Assembly (NCBI GenBank): GCA_937907975.1
Contig: CALEQS010000282.1
Coordinates: forward strand, 1-6,056
Reading direction: 5' to 3'
Length of the DNA: 6,056 nucleotides
Source of the DNA: an uncultured Clostridia bacterium
GTDB taxonomy: Bacteria; Bacillota; Clostridia; Oscillospirales; Oscillospiraceae
The notes beneath the pieces were generated by a model. It saw only the letters and a program-made list of their open reading frames with translations, did no database searches and was not told the origin of the DNA. A program made the translations under genes and the position numbers. Positions 1-5,981 of the stretch are shown piece by piece; positions within the stretch are counted from its first letter, which is position 1; every line of letters begins with the position of its first letter.

Positions 1-87
1 TGGCAGCAAAAAGATTATTTTATTTCATTGTACGCTTGACGGGGCGCGGTTCATTCGTCGGAGCGGGCTTTTTATATCTTTAAACCC

Positions 88-116
88 TTGTAGTGCCAAT
101 GAGGATTTGGTAAAAT
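88..116 (+). promoter_or_regulatory. Candidate sigma-A-type promoter for the YbaK-family gene
   Basis: A -10 candidate TAAAAT lies at 111-116 (5 of 6 to consensus) and a poor -35 candidate TTGTAG at 88-93 (3 of 6), separated by 17 bases. It sits about 30 bases before the chosen start codon at 148 in AT-rich sequence. The spacing is right but the -35 is weak, so this is a tentative call. The bases further left (1-87) show no hairpin with a T-tract and no frame I can assign to a gene. Confidence 0.4.
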
Positions 117-131
117 AAACTCAGTTTTCCC

Positions 132-139
132 GGAAAGGA
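132..139 (+). promoter_or_regulatory. Shine-Dalgarno site that decides the YbaK-family start
   Basis: GGAAAGGA at 132-139 contains AAGGA, which matches the 16S rRNA tail. It overlaps the first in-frame ATG (139), so that ATG cannot use it. It lies 8 bases before the second ATG (148), a normal spacing. The translation start is therefore placed at 148. Confidence 0.75.
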
Positions 140-147
140 TGTTTTCT

Positions 148-633
148 ATGTCGATCGAATCAGTCCGCACCTACTTCCGCCCACTGGGGCGGGAAGATGA
201 TATTCTGGAATTTTCTGAATCCAGTGCCACGGTAGAGCTGGCGGCGCAGGCCGTAGGTGTGATCCCGGCCCGCATTGCCAAGAGCCTGTCCTTCCTCACT
301 CCGGAGGGCTGTGTGCTCATCATCACCGCTGGAGACGCCAAGGTGGACAACAGCAAATACAAGCACCAATTCGGCGTCAAAGCCAAAATGCTGACGCCGG
401 AACAGGTGGTGGAGTTTACCGGCCACGCCATCGGCGGCGTATGCCCCTTTGCCCTCTCCCGCCCGGATGTCAGGACCTATCTTGACATCTCCCTTCAGCG
501 GTTTGACACCGTATTCCCCGCCGCAGGAAGTGCCAACTCCGCCATTGAACTGACCTGTGACGAGCTGGAGCGGTACGCCTGTAATTGTCAGGGCTGGGCT
601 GACCTCTGCAAAGGCTGGCAGGCAGAAGAATAA
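148..633 (+). CDS. YbaK/EbsC-family aminoacyl-tRNA deacylase
   Basis: The 161-residue product belongs to the YbaK/EbsC/ProX family of free-standing editing domains, which hydrolyse amino acids wrongly attached to tRNA (for example Cys- or Ala-tRNA-Pro) in the cytoplasm. The single domain fills the protein. Visible family signatures are RIAKSLSF at 42-49 with the conserved Lys45, AGDAKVDNSKY at 61-71, and the glycine-rich substrate loop TGHAIGGVCPF at 91-101. Length is typical. The start at 148 is chosen over the ATG at 139 because only 148 has proper spacing from the AAGGA site. The gene stands alone on the plus strand, converges on purF, and ends 17 bases before a shared hairpin terminator. 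The family assignment is firm. The tRNA and amino acid specificity cannot be read from the sequence, so no gene symbol is given. Cys99 in the loop is a position to compare between subfamilies. Confidence 0.92.
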   Translation: MSIESVRTYFRPLGREDDILEFSESSATVELAAQAVGVIPARIAKSLSFLTPEGCVLIITAGDAKVDNSKYKHQFGVKAKMLTPEQVVEFTGHAIGGVCPFALSRPDVRTYLDISLQRFDTVFPAAGSANSAIELTCDELERYACNCQGWADLCKGWQAEE

Positions 634-650
634 CAAAACGCAAAAACGAA

Positions 651-685
651 AAACGGGCCGTTCCCATATTGGGAACGACCCGTTT
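651..685. terminator. Bidirectional intrinsic terminator between the YbaK-family gene and purF
   Basis: A 16-bp stem pairs 651-666 with 670-685 around the 3-base loop TAT. The stem has one imperfect position (C658 opposite A678). On the minus strand this position becomes a G-U wobble, so the stem is continuous in the purF transcript. It is followed there by TTTTTCGTTTTTG, a strong T-tract. On the plus strand the stem keeps a C-A mismatch and the following bases (TTTGCTTTCTG) are less T-rich. It begins 8 bases after the purF stop and 17 bases after the plus-strand stop, so it can serve both convergent genes, better for purF. Confidence 0.9.
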
Positions 686-693
686 GCTTTCTG

Positions 694-2085
694 TTAACAG
701 CCTGTGGCTTCCAGATGGCTCTGGGGGATCTCCACCGGGTAGTGCTCGGTGAAACAGCCGTCGCAGAAACCGCACTGGGCATCCGGCGCGATCTTGTAGA
801 GATTCTCCATGGAGAGGAACTCCAGACTGTCCGCCCCGGCGATCTCACAGATCTCGTCCACCGTGTGGTGGCAGGCGATCAGCTTCTCCTTGTTGGGGAT
901 GTCAGTGCCGAAGTAGCAGGGCGAGATAAACTCCGGAGAGGAGATACGCATATGCACCTCGGTGGCTCCGGCAGAGTGCAGAAGGTTGATGATGGCCTTG
1001 CAGGTGGTGCCGCGGACAATGGAGTCATCCACCATGACGATCCGTTTTCCAGCCACCTGGCTGCGCAGGGCACCCAGTTTGATGCGCACGGCGGCCTCAC
1101 GGTCGGACTGGTTCGGGGTAATGAAGGTACGGCCGATATAGCGGTTCTTCACAAAACCGTCACCAAAGGGGATGCCGGACTCCTGAGCGTAGCCCAGCGC
1201 CGCGTCAAGGCCGGAATCGGGCACGCCGATGACCAGATCGGCCTCCACCGGCTTCTGCTGATACAGCAGGCGTCCGGCATTTTTGCGGGCCTCGTGGACG
1301 GACTGGCCGCAGATCACGCTGTCCGGCCGGGCAAAGTAAATGTACTCAAAGATGCACATATGGCTCATGCCCTGACAGTTGTCCCTGATGGAGCGGATCT
1401 CGCCGTTTTCCACCACGACGATCTCGCCGGGCTCCACCTCGCGGACATACTCCGCCTCCACGCCGTCCAGCGCGCAGGACTCAGACGCAAAGAGGATTGC
1501 GTCACCCTTGCGGCCGATGCACAGCGGACGGAAGCCCCACGGATCCCGGGCCGCCACCAGCTTGCGGGGCGACATGACGATCAGTGAAAAGGCACCCTTC
1601 AGCATGGGCAGTGCGCGGCTGACCGCCTCCTCCACAGAGGGTGCCGTCAGGCGCTCATGGGCGATGGCATAGGAGATGACCTCCGTATCACTGGTAGTCT
1701 GGAAAATGGCGCCCTGATACTCAAAATGGGTGCGCAGTTCCTCCGTGTTCACCAGATTGCCGTTGTGCACCACAGCCAGCGTGCCCTTGACGTATTTCAG
1801 CGTCATGGGCTGGGCATTCTCCCGCTGACCGGCACCCGTGGTGGCGTAGCGGACGTGGCCCACGGCGCAGGTGCCGTTCAGCTCGTCCAGCTTGGCCTCG
1901 TCAAAAACCTCACCCACCAGGCCGATGTCCTTATAGTAGGACAGTTCCCGGTCATTGGTGACCGCAATACCGGCGGATTCCTGCCCCCGGTGCTGAAGAG
2001 CATAGAGGCCGTAGTAAGTCGTTCTCGCGCAGTCTCCCTTGGGATCATAGACGCCAAAGACGCCGCACTCTTCATGGATGGACAT
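694..2085 (-). CDS. purF: Amidophosphoribosyltransferase (glutamine PRPP amidotransferase)
   Basis: PurF makes 5-phosphoribosylamine from PRPP and glutamine, the first committed step of de novo purine synthesis, in the cytoplasm. The 463-residue product begins with a short propeptide, MSIHEE, before Cys7 of CGVFGV, the N-terminal nucleophile exposed by self-cleavage. The class II glutaminase domain covers about 7-235 with GHVRYATTG (Arg79), HNGN (107-110) and SDTE around Asp133. The phosphoribosyltransferase domain follows, with the PRPP loop VMVDDSIVRGTT at 350-361. Cys244, Cys390, Cys441 and Cys444 match the four [4Fe-4S] ligands of the Bacillus subtilis enzyme, so this is the oxygen-sensitive, cluster-bearing type. 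Cys438 adds a third cysteine to a CxxCxxC run. The frame opens 6 codons earlier at a TTG, but GGAGGAA at 2091-2097 lies 5 bases before the ATG at 2085, which fixes the start. It is apparently monocistronic, with terminators on both sides and no other pur gene in the window. Confidence 0.98.
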   Translation of the reverse strand: MSIHEECGVFGVYDPKGDCARTTYYGLYALQHRGQESAGIAVTNDRELSYYKDIGLVGEVFDEAKLDELNGTCAVGHVRYATTGAGQRENAQPMTLKYVKGTLAVVHNGNLVNTEELRTHFEYQGAIFQTTSDTEVISYAIAHERLTAPSVEEAVSRALPMLKGAFSLIVMSPRKLVAARDPWGFRPLCIGRKGDAILFASESCALDGVEAEYVREVEPGEIVVVENGEIRSIRDNCQGMSHMCIFEYIYFARPDSVICGQSVHEARKNAGRLLYQQKPVEADLVIGVPDSGLDAALGYAQESGIPFGDGFVKNRYIGRTFITPNQSDREAAVRIKLGALRSQVAGKRIVMVDDSIVRGTTCKAIINLLHSAGATEVHMRISSPEFISPCYFGTDIPNKEKLIACHHTVDEICEIAGADSLEFLSMENLYKIAPDAQCGFCDGCFTEHYPVEIPQSHLEATGC

Positions 2086-2090
2086 GGTCG

Positions 2091-2097
2091 TTCCTCC
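2091..2097 (-). promoter_or_regulatory. Shine-Dalgarno site that decides the purF start
   Basis: On the minus strand the sequence GGAGGAA is followed by 5 bases (CGACC) and then ATG. The alternative upstream TTG at 2101-2103 precedes this site, so it cannot be the start. The resulting N-terminus, MSIHEE followed by Cys, matches the short propeptide of processed PurF enzymes. Confidence 0.88.
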
Positions 2098-2119
2098 AAA
2101 CAACAGAATAGATAAGAAA

Positions 2120-2148
2120 AGTATAGCGGAATTCTGCGCAAATTGCTA
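2120..2148 (-). promoter_or_regulatory. Candidate purF promoter
   Basis: On the minus strand TATACT (2120-2125) is 5 of 6 to the -10 consensus. At 17-base spacing the -35 position reads TAGCAA (2143-2148), only 3 of 6, so an activator or an alternative arrangement is possible. The spacer holds a 12-base near-palindrome (GCGGAATTCTGC, 2126-2137), and the -35 overlaps one copy of GCAAWTTGC. A start near 2113 would leave a leader of about 28 bases, too short for a riboswitch. No PurBox-like CCGAAC core of the Bacillus PurR type is seen here. Confidence 0.4.
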
Positions 2149-2201
2149 CTGCCTGCCCGAAAAAAACTGCGCCCATTCCGACGAAAAAATCGGCAATTTG
2201 C
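2138..2201. repeat. Two copies of the odd palindrome GCAAWTTGC upstream of purF
   Basis: On the plus strand GCAAATTGC lies at 2138-2146 and GCAATTTGC at 2193-2201. Each is a palindrome around a single central base, so the two are reverse complements of each other. Their centres are 55 bases apart. The promoter-proximal copy overlaps the proposed purF -35. This looks like a pair of operator half-sites or full sites, but no regulator is known from the window. The pair could also form a long-range hairpin if transcribed. Confidence 0.4.
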
Positions 2202-2221
2202 CCGCACTCCCCCGTGAAAGC

Positions 2222-2255
2222 AAAAAGTGCCCGGGAAACGGAGCATTTCCCGGGC
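2222..2255 (-). terminator. Intrinsic terminator after the aldolase gene
   Basis: A perfect 10-bp stem GCCCGGGAAA/TTTCCCGGGC pairs 2246-2255 with 2229-2238 around a 7-base loop. On the minus strand it is followed by AC and then TTTTT (2222-2226). It starts 13 bases after the aldolase stop codon and separates that gene from purF. Confidence 0.9.
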
Positions 2256-2268
2256 TGCTGCTTTTGTT

Positions 2269-3237
2269 TTAATCCAGTAGCATCTGGTAGTAATCGGAGT
2301 AGTGGGTATCGCCGTTTTTGATGGCGGCAATAGCGGTGCGGGGATGCTGATCGGTCAGGCCGGTAAGCATATAGTGGAGATCATACCCCCACTTCAGGCC
2401 GGACTCCTTCAGCGGCAGCATATGCTCCTCAATAAACCGAAGCATGGGGTCCAGCTTGTAGCGCGGGTTCTTCAGAAAGCCCAGCAGATTCTCCAGCGAA
2501 CAGTTGCCCGCGCCGCGGCCCATGCCCATGGCGGTGGCATCCAGATAGCTGACGCCGACGGACAGCGCCTCGATGGTGTTGGCAAAGGCACACTGCTGGT
2601 TATTGTGGGCGTGGATGCCCAGCTTGATGCCTGCAGGGCCCATGATGCCGTCATAGACATCCACCAGCCGGCGGATCTCCTCGGGGTAGAGGGAGCCGAA
2701 GCTGTCCACGATGTACATGGTGCTGATGGGGCTCTGAGCGAGCATATTCAGCGCGATCTTCAGGTCACTCTCCTGGCAGTTGGAGATGGCCATGATATTG
2801 CAGGTGACCTCATAGCCCTTCTTGGCGGCATCTTCGATCATGGCGATGGCCTCAGGGATGGTGTCGATATAAGTGGCCACGCGCACCATATCAATGGGGC
2901 TCTCAGCCGCAGGATGGATGTCCTGCTGATAATCGCAGCGGCCCACATCCGCCATGACGGAGATCTTGGGGCCGTCCTCGTTTTCCCCCACAATGGCGCG
3001 GATGTCCTCGTCATCGCAGAACTTCCACTTGCCGAACTTCTCCCGGTCAAACAGCGCCTTGGAAGCCTTATAGCCGAACTCCATATAATCCACGCCGGCG
3101 GCAGTGTTGGCTGCATAGAGACTGCGGACAAATTCATCCGTGAAGAAAAAGTCGTTGACCAGGCCGCCGTCCCGCAGAGTGGCGTCCAGCACGCGGGCGT
3201 CCTCGCGGACGGAGATCAGATTGCCTTTGAGTTCCAT
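2269..3237 (-). CDS. HMGL-like (DRE-TIM) aldolase domain protein, substrate unknown
   Basis: The 322-residue product is a DRE-TIM metallolyase/aldolase, the superfamily of HMG-CoA lyase, 4-hydroxy-2-oxovalerate aldolase and isopropylmalate synthase. These TIM barrels use a divalent metal to make or break carbon-carbon bonds beside a keto group. Visible signatures are LDATLRDGG at 17-25 (Arg22 and Asp23 correspond to the catalytic Arg and metal-binding Asp of HMG-CoA lyase), MEFGY with Glu53, the metal-ligand pair in HAHNN (His209, His211), ANT at 219-221, and the glycine-rich GMGRGAGN at 238-245. After the barrel, about 255-322 forms a helical tail. It has no C-terminal LeuA-type regulatory domain and is shorter than the synthases. 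TLRDGG most resembles the hydroxy-oxovalerate aldolase branch, but no acylating aldehyde dehydrogenase partner or aromatic-degradation gene is nearby, so the reaction is left open. It has its own promoter, an AAAGGGG ribosome site 9 bases before the ATG, and a terminator. Proteins of this type are often annotated only as aldolase catalytic domain-containing. Confidence 0.88.
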   Translation of the reverse strand: MELKGNLISVREDARVLDATLRDGGLVNDFFFTDEFVRSLYAANTAAGVDYMEFGYKASKALFDREKFGKWKFCDDEDIRAIVGENEDGPKISVMADVGRCDYQQDIHPAAESPIDMVRVATYIDTIPEAIAMIEDAAKKGYEVTCNIMAISNCQESDLKIALNMLAQSPISTMYIVDSFGSLYPEEIRRLVDVYDGIMGPAGIKLGIHAHNNQQCAFANTIEALSVGVSYLDATAMGMGRGAGNCSLENLLGFLKNPRYKLDPMLRFIEEHMLPLKESGLKWGYDLHYMLTGLTDQHPRTAIAAIKNGDTHYSDYYQMLLD

Positions 3238-3250
3238 TTTACTTTACCCC

Positions 3251-3272
3251 TTTAAAGCTATATAGCTTGAAA
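3251..3272. repeat. Near-perfect palindrome in the aldolase leader (candidate operator)
   Basis: The 14-base core AAGCTATATAGCTT (3255-3268) is a perfect palindrome. Beyond one mismatched pair (3254/3269), three more bases on each side also pair, giving a 22-base inverted repeat. It lies about 11-33 bases after the predicted transcription start and touches the Shine-Dalgarno region (3247-3253). With almost no room for a loop and no T-tract, a protein-binding DNA site is more likely than a terminator. Confidence 0.5.
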
Positions 3273-3289
3273 TCGTTATTGTATTTTGC

Positions 3290-3318
3290 ATTATAACACA
3301 GCCTATAAGGAATGTAAA
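3290..3318 (-). promoter_or_regulatory. Strong sigma-A-type promoter of the aldolase gene
   Basis: On the minus strand TTTACA (3313-3318, 5 of 6) and TATAAT (3290-3295, perfect) are 17 bases apart. A start near 3283 gives a leader of about 45 bases before the ATG at 3237. The promoter begins only 13 bases after the ABC-F stop codon, and no terminator separates the two genes, so read-through could add to this promoter. Confidence 0.85.
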
Positions 3319-3331
3319 CCTCTTTTTCAAT

Positions 3332-5119
3332 TTACTTCTGTGCGGCGATCTGCTCCGCCAGCTCCTCCAGATAGAGCCAGCGCTCCGTCTTGGCCTCCAG
3401 CTGTTCCTCCAGCGCAGCCTTCTCCCCCATCAGCTCCTCCAGCTTGACATAATCGGTGGCAGCAGCTTCCATCTGCTGCTCGATCCCGGCAATCTGGACC
3501 TCAAGCGCGGCAATATCATCCTCGATGGTGTCATACTCCCGCTGTTCGCCATAAGTAAATTTTTTCTTGGGTGCGTTTGTCTGAGCGGCGGTCCTCTTCT
3601 GCACCGGGGCACTCTTAGCTGCGCTCTCCGGCTTTTCGGTCTCCTCCCGCTTTTCCAGATAATCGGCGTAGTTGCCGGAGTAGATCCGCACTTCCCCATC
3701 GCCCCGCACCTCAAAGATGGAGTCGGCCATCTTGTCGAGGAAATAGCGGTCATGGGAGACCGCCAGCACAACGCCGGGGAAGGTCTGCAGGTAGTCCTCC
3801 AAAATGGTCAGGGTGGCAATATCCAGATCGTTGGTGGGCTCGTCCAGAAACAGCACATTGGGCTCCCCCATCAGGATACGCAGCAGGTAGAGCCGCCGCC
3901 GCTCGCCGCCGGAAAGACGGCCGATCTCGCTGTGCTGGAGCGCTCCATCAAAGAGGAAGCGCTCCATGAGCTGGGAGACCGTGAAGGTACCGTCACCGGT
4001 ATGCAGCTTTTCACCGCCCTCGGCCACGAAGTCATAGGCCTTCTGGTGAGGATCCATTTCCCGGCCCTCCTGCGTGAAATAGCCGATGCGGACAGTGGAG
4101 CCGATGGTCACGGTGCCCGAGGTAGGTGCAAGCCGTCCGGCGGCCAGATTGAGCAGGGTGCTCTTGCCTGCGCCGTTGCGGCCTACAATGCCGATGCGGT
4201 CCGTGCGCTTGACGTGGTAAGTAAAATCGTCAATGACCTTTTTCTCTCCAAAGGCACAACTGACATGATCCAGCTCAATGATCTGCTTGCCCAGCCGGCT
4301 CATGCCAGCGGAGATCTGCACCTGCTGTTCCAGTGTCGGGGCATCCTGCGCCTTCAGATCGTTGTAGCGCTGGATGCGCTCCCTGCTCTTGGTGCCCCGG
4401 GCCCGGGCGCCCCGCATGATCCACTGGGCCTCCACCCGCAGGACGGACTGGCGCTTGCGCTCGGTGGCCTGCGCCATCTCCAGCCGCTGGGCCTTCAGTT
4501 CCAGATATTTGGAGTAGTTGGCCTCATAGGAATAGGTTGCACCATGGGTCAGCTCGGTGATCTTTGTCACCACACGCTCCAGAAAATAGCGGTCATGGGT
4601 CACCAGGATCACGCCGCCCCGGAAGCGGCGCAGGGTATCCTCCAGCCAGGCCACCATCTCGCTGTCCAGATGGTTCGTGGGCTCGTCCAAAATCAGCACA
4701 TCCGCCGGGTGCACCAGCGCCCCGGCCAGTGCCACCCGCTTGCGCTGGCCGCCAGACAGCGTACCAATCTTCGCATCATAATCTGTAATGCCCAGCCTGG
4801 TCAGCATGGTTTTGGCCTCGTACTCTTTCAGAGCCCGAAACTCCGGCGGAAAGTGCAGAAAAATCTGCTCCAGCACGGTAGCATCCTCGGTCATATCCGG
4901 GTTCTGAGGCAGGTAAGAGACCTGAATATTGGGGTCCCGGGCCAGAGTTCCCTCGTCCGGTTCCTCCACCCCGGCCAGGATCTTGAGCAGGGTGCTCTTG
5001 CCCGTGCCGTTGACACCGATGATGCCGATCTTCTGCCCCTCGTCCAGATAGAGCGAGACCTCGTGAAGCAGCTGCTTGGTTCCATAATTTTTTGAGATGT
5101 GCTCCGCGGACAACAGCAT
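3332..5119 (-). CDS. Uup-like ABC-F ATPase
   Basis: The 595-residue product has two ABC ATPase domains in one chain and no membrane segments, the layout of ABC-F proteins, which act on the ribosome in the cytoplasm rather than in transport. Domain 1 has Walker A GVNGTGKST (35-43), signature LSGGQ (121-125), Walker B VLILDE (141-146) and H-loop His175. Domain 2 has Walker A GRNGAGKST (313-321), signature LSGGE (402-406), Walker B VLFLDE (422-427) and H-loop His456. Between them, about 195-270, lies a charged linker with WIMRGARARGTKSRERI, as in Uup. After a low-complexity stretch rich in Ala, Lys and Pro (about 490-520) comes a C-terminal coiled coil (about 525-595), also a Uup trait. Uup relatives are linked to DNA stability and ribosome function. 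Nothing marks this one as an antibiotic-resistance factor. All catalytic residues are present. AGGAGGG at 5127-5133, 7 bases from the ATG, supports the start. Confidence 0.95.
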   Translation of the reverse strand: MLLSAEHISKNYGTKQLLHEVSLYLDEGQKIGIIGVNGTGKSTLLKILAGVEEPDEGTLARDPNIQVSYLPQNPDMTEDATVLEQIFLHFPPEFRALKEYEAKTMLTRLGITDYDAKIGTLSGGQRKRVALAGALVHPADVLILDEPTNHLDSEMVAWLEDTLRRFRGGVILVTHDRYFLERVVTKITELTHGATYSYEANYSKYLELKAQRLEMAQATERKRQSVLRVEAQWIMRGARARGTKSRERIQRYNDLKAQDAPTLEQQVQISAGMSRLGKQIIELDHVSCAFGEKKVIDDFTYHVKRTDRIGIVGRNGAGKSTLLNLAAGRLAPTSGTVTIGSTVRIGYFTQEGREMDPHQKAYDFVAEGGEKLHTGDGTFTVSQLMERFLFDGALQHSEIGRLSGGERRRLYLLRILMGEPNVLFLDEPTNDLDIATLTILEDYLQTFPGVVLAVSHDRYFLDKMADSIFEVRGDGEVRIYSGNYADYLEKREETEKPESAAKSAPVQKRTAAQTNAPKKKFTYGEQREYDTIEDDIAALEVQIAGIEQQMEAAATDYVKLEELMGEKAALEEQLEAKTERWLYLEELAEQIAAQK

Positions 5120-5155
5120 GGGCCATCCCTCCTGACATAAAATTCTAACTTAAAT

Positions 5156-5184
5156 ATTATACTGAGATTCGCTCCGAATTTCAA
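5156..5184 (-). promoter_or_regulatory. Strong sigma-A-type promoter of the ABC-F gene, overlapping the upstream stop codon
   Basis: On the minus strand TTGAAA (5179-5184, 5 of 6) and TATAAT (5156-5161, perfect) are 17 bases apart. The TGA stop of the deacetylase gene (5181-5183) lies inside the -35 hexamer. A start near 5149 gives a leader of about 30 bases. The ABC-F gene therefore probably has its own transcript, although no terminator prevents read-through from the deacetylase gene. Confidence 0.82.
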
Positions 5185-5885
5185 TGAAAATCAAAGTAAC
5201 GGATGTGCGCTTCCAGCGCGATCCCACGATTTTGAGCCAGTTCCTCCACCGTGACCAGTTCATAGCCCTGTTCGATCAATGCGGGCACAAGGTGCTCCAC
5301 CGCCTCTGCCGTGGAGGGGTAGAGATCGTGCATCAGAACAATGTCTCCATCCTGCACCGAATCAAGCACCTCCGCGCAGACCGCATCCGCATTCTGGCTC
5401 TCCCAGTCCCGGGTGTCCACTGACCAGAGGATCATGGGATAGTCGATCGCGTTTCGCACCGTATCATTGACCGCGCCGCCCACCGGACGGGAGAGCGTCG
5501 GCGCTATGCCGGAGGCCTGTGACACGGCGTCTGCGGTGGCGGTCAGCTGGGCGCGGATCTCCTCCTCGGACAGCTGCGTCATCAAGCACCGGTGATCCCA
5601 TGTGTGCACGCCGATCTGGCAGCCCAGCTCCGCCGCACGGCGCACAGTTGGAGCACACCCCAGCACCCGGTCACCCTCGACGAAAAAGGTCGCCCGGCTA
5701 TCCGAACCTTCCAGTACATCCAATATGCGGCCGGTCACTGGCGAATAGGGGCCGTCGTCAAAGGTCAGCGCCACCATCGGCCGCTGGGCCGCCTGCTCCA
5801 CCGCACGGGCCGACAATGCCAAAAAAGCAGAACAACACAGGATCATCGCCAGAAGCAGTGTACGCCGCAGTCCAAAATTTCTCAT
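5181..5885 (-). CDS. Secreted or membrane-anchored polysaccharide deacetylase (NodB homology, CE4)
   Basis: The 234-residue product is a carbohydrate esterase family 4 deacetylase, the type that removes N-acetyl groups from peptidoglycan or other surface sugars outside the membrane. A basic start (Arg2, Arg7, Arg8) and a hydrophobic run (about 9-25) form a signal peptide, with a possible cleavage site after ARA (26-28). NodB motifs follow in order: TFDDGP (41-46, Asp43 base and Asp44 metal ligand), HTWDH (94-98, His94 and His98 metal ligands), RPVGG (133-137), VDTRDW (156-161) and IVLMHD (182-187, His186). Motif 3 usually reads RxPYG or similar, and here Gly replaces the aromatic residue. The frame opens at a TTG 7 codons earlier, but GGAGGTG at 5894-5900 is spaced 8 bases before the ATG at 5885. 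No convincing promoter is seen upstream. The substrate (peptidoglycan, spore cortex or an exopolysaccharide) is not determined by the sequence. Confidence 0.93.
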   Translation of the reverse strand: MRNFGLRRTLLLAMILCCSAFLALSARAVEQAAQRPMVALTFDDGPYSPVTGRILDVLEGSDSRATFFVEGDRVLGCAPTVRRAAELGCQIGVHTWDHRCLMTQLSEEEIRAQLTATADAVSQASGIAPTLSRPVGGAVNDTVRNAIDYPMILWSVDTRDWESQNADAVCAEVLDSVQDGDIVLMHDLYPSTAEAVEHLVPALIEQGYELVTVEELAQNRGIALEAHIRYFDFH

Positions 5886-5893
5886 TTCACTGC

Positions 5894-5900
5894 CACCTCC
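5894..5900 (-). promoter_or_regulatory. Shine-Dalgarno site that decides the deacetylase start
   Basis: On the minus strand GGAGGTG is a 7-base match to the 16S rRNA tail, 8 bases before the ATG at 5885. It lies downstream of the alternative TTG at 5904-5906, which therefore cannot be the start it serves. With the ATG start, the basic end of the signal peptide begins at residue 2, as expected. Confidence 0.85.
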
Positions 5901-5952
5901 ACTCAAGATTAGGATGGCAGGATCGCTTCGTTTTTCTCAGGAAATTTCAAAC

Positions 5953-5981
5953 AAAAAGCGGCCCATTCAAAATGGGCCGCT
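5953..5981 (-). terminator. Intrinsic terminator of the partial gene at the right edge
   Basis: A perfect 11-bp stem AGCGGCCCATT/AATGGGCCGCT pairs 5957-5967 with 5971-5981 around a 3-base loop. On the minus strand it runs straight into TTTTT (5953-5957). The hairpin begins at the last base of the proposed stop codon of the upstream gene (5981-5983). It isolates that gene from the deacetylase gene. On the plus strand the following sequence is not a proper T-tract. Confidence 0.9.

Noticed and set aside
36..80. A GC-rich stretch followed by TTTTT, resembling a terminator.
   Set aside because: The G-rich left part has no matching C-rich partner, and only a 4-bp GACG/CGTC pairing with a long loop could be formed.
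1..115. Short plus-strand frames at the left edge that could be the tail of an upstream gene (stops at 37-39, about 81-83 and 113-115).
   Set aside because: All three frames stay open for a while, none shows a recognisable C-terminus or distinctive codon use, and no terminator hairpin follows, so no frame can be chosen.
715..1587. A 290-codon plus-strand open frame opposite purF.
   Set aside because: purF is certain on the other strand, and this frame starts just after the shared terminator with no ribosome site that I can see.
2086..2268. Possible purine riboswitch or other structured leader before purF.
   Set aside because: The best promoter lies close to the gene and leaves a leader of only about 28 bases. 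The rest is accounted for by the aldolase terminator and the palindromic motifs, and no purine-riboswitch core was recognised.
2302..3255. A 317-codon plus-strand open frame opposite the aldolase gene.
   Set aside because: The minus-strand frame has intact DRE-TIM motifs, a promoter, a ribosome site and a terminator. The plus-strand frame has none of these and runs across the aldolase leader.
3752..5095. A 447-codon open frame on the plus strand, opposite the ABC-F gene.
   Set aside because: It is a shadow of G/C-ending codons in the real gene. The opposite strand carries both complete Walker A, signature and Walker B sets, while this frame has no recognisable domain and a His-, Gln- and Gly-rich composition typical of antisense artefacts.
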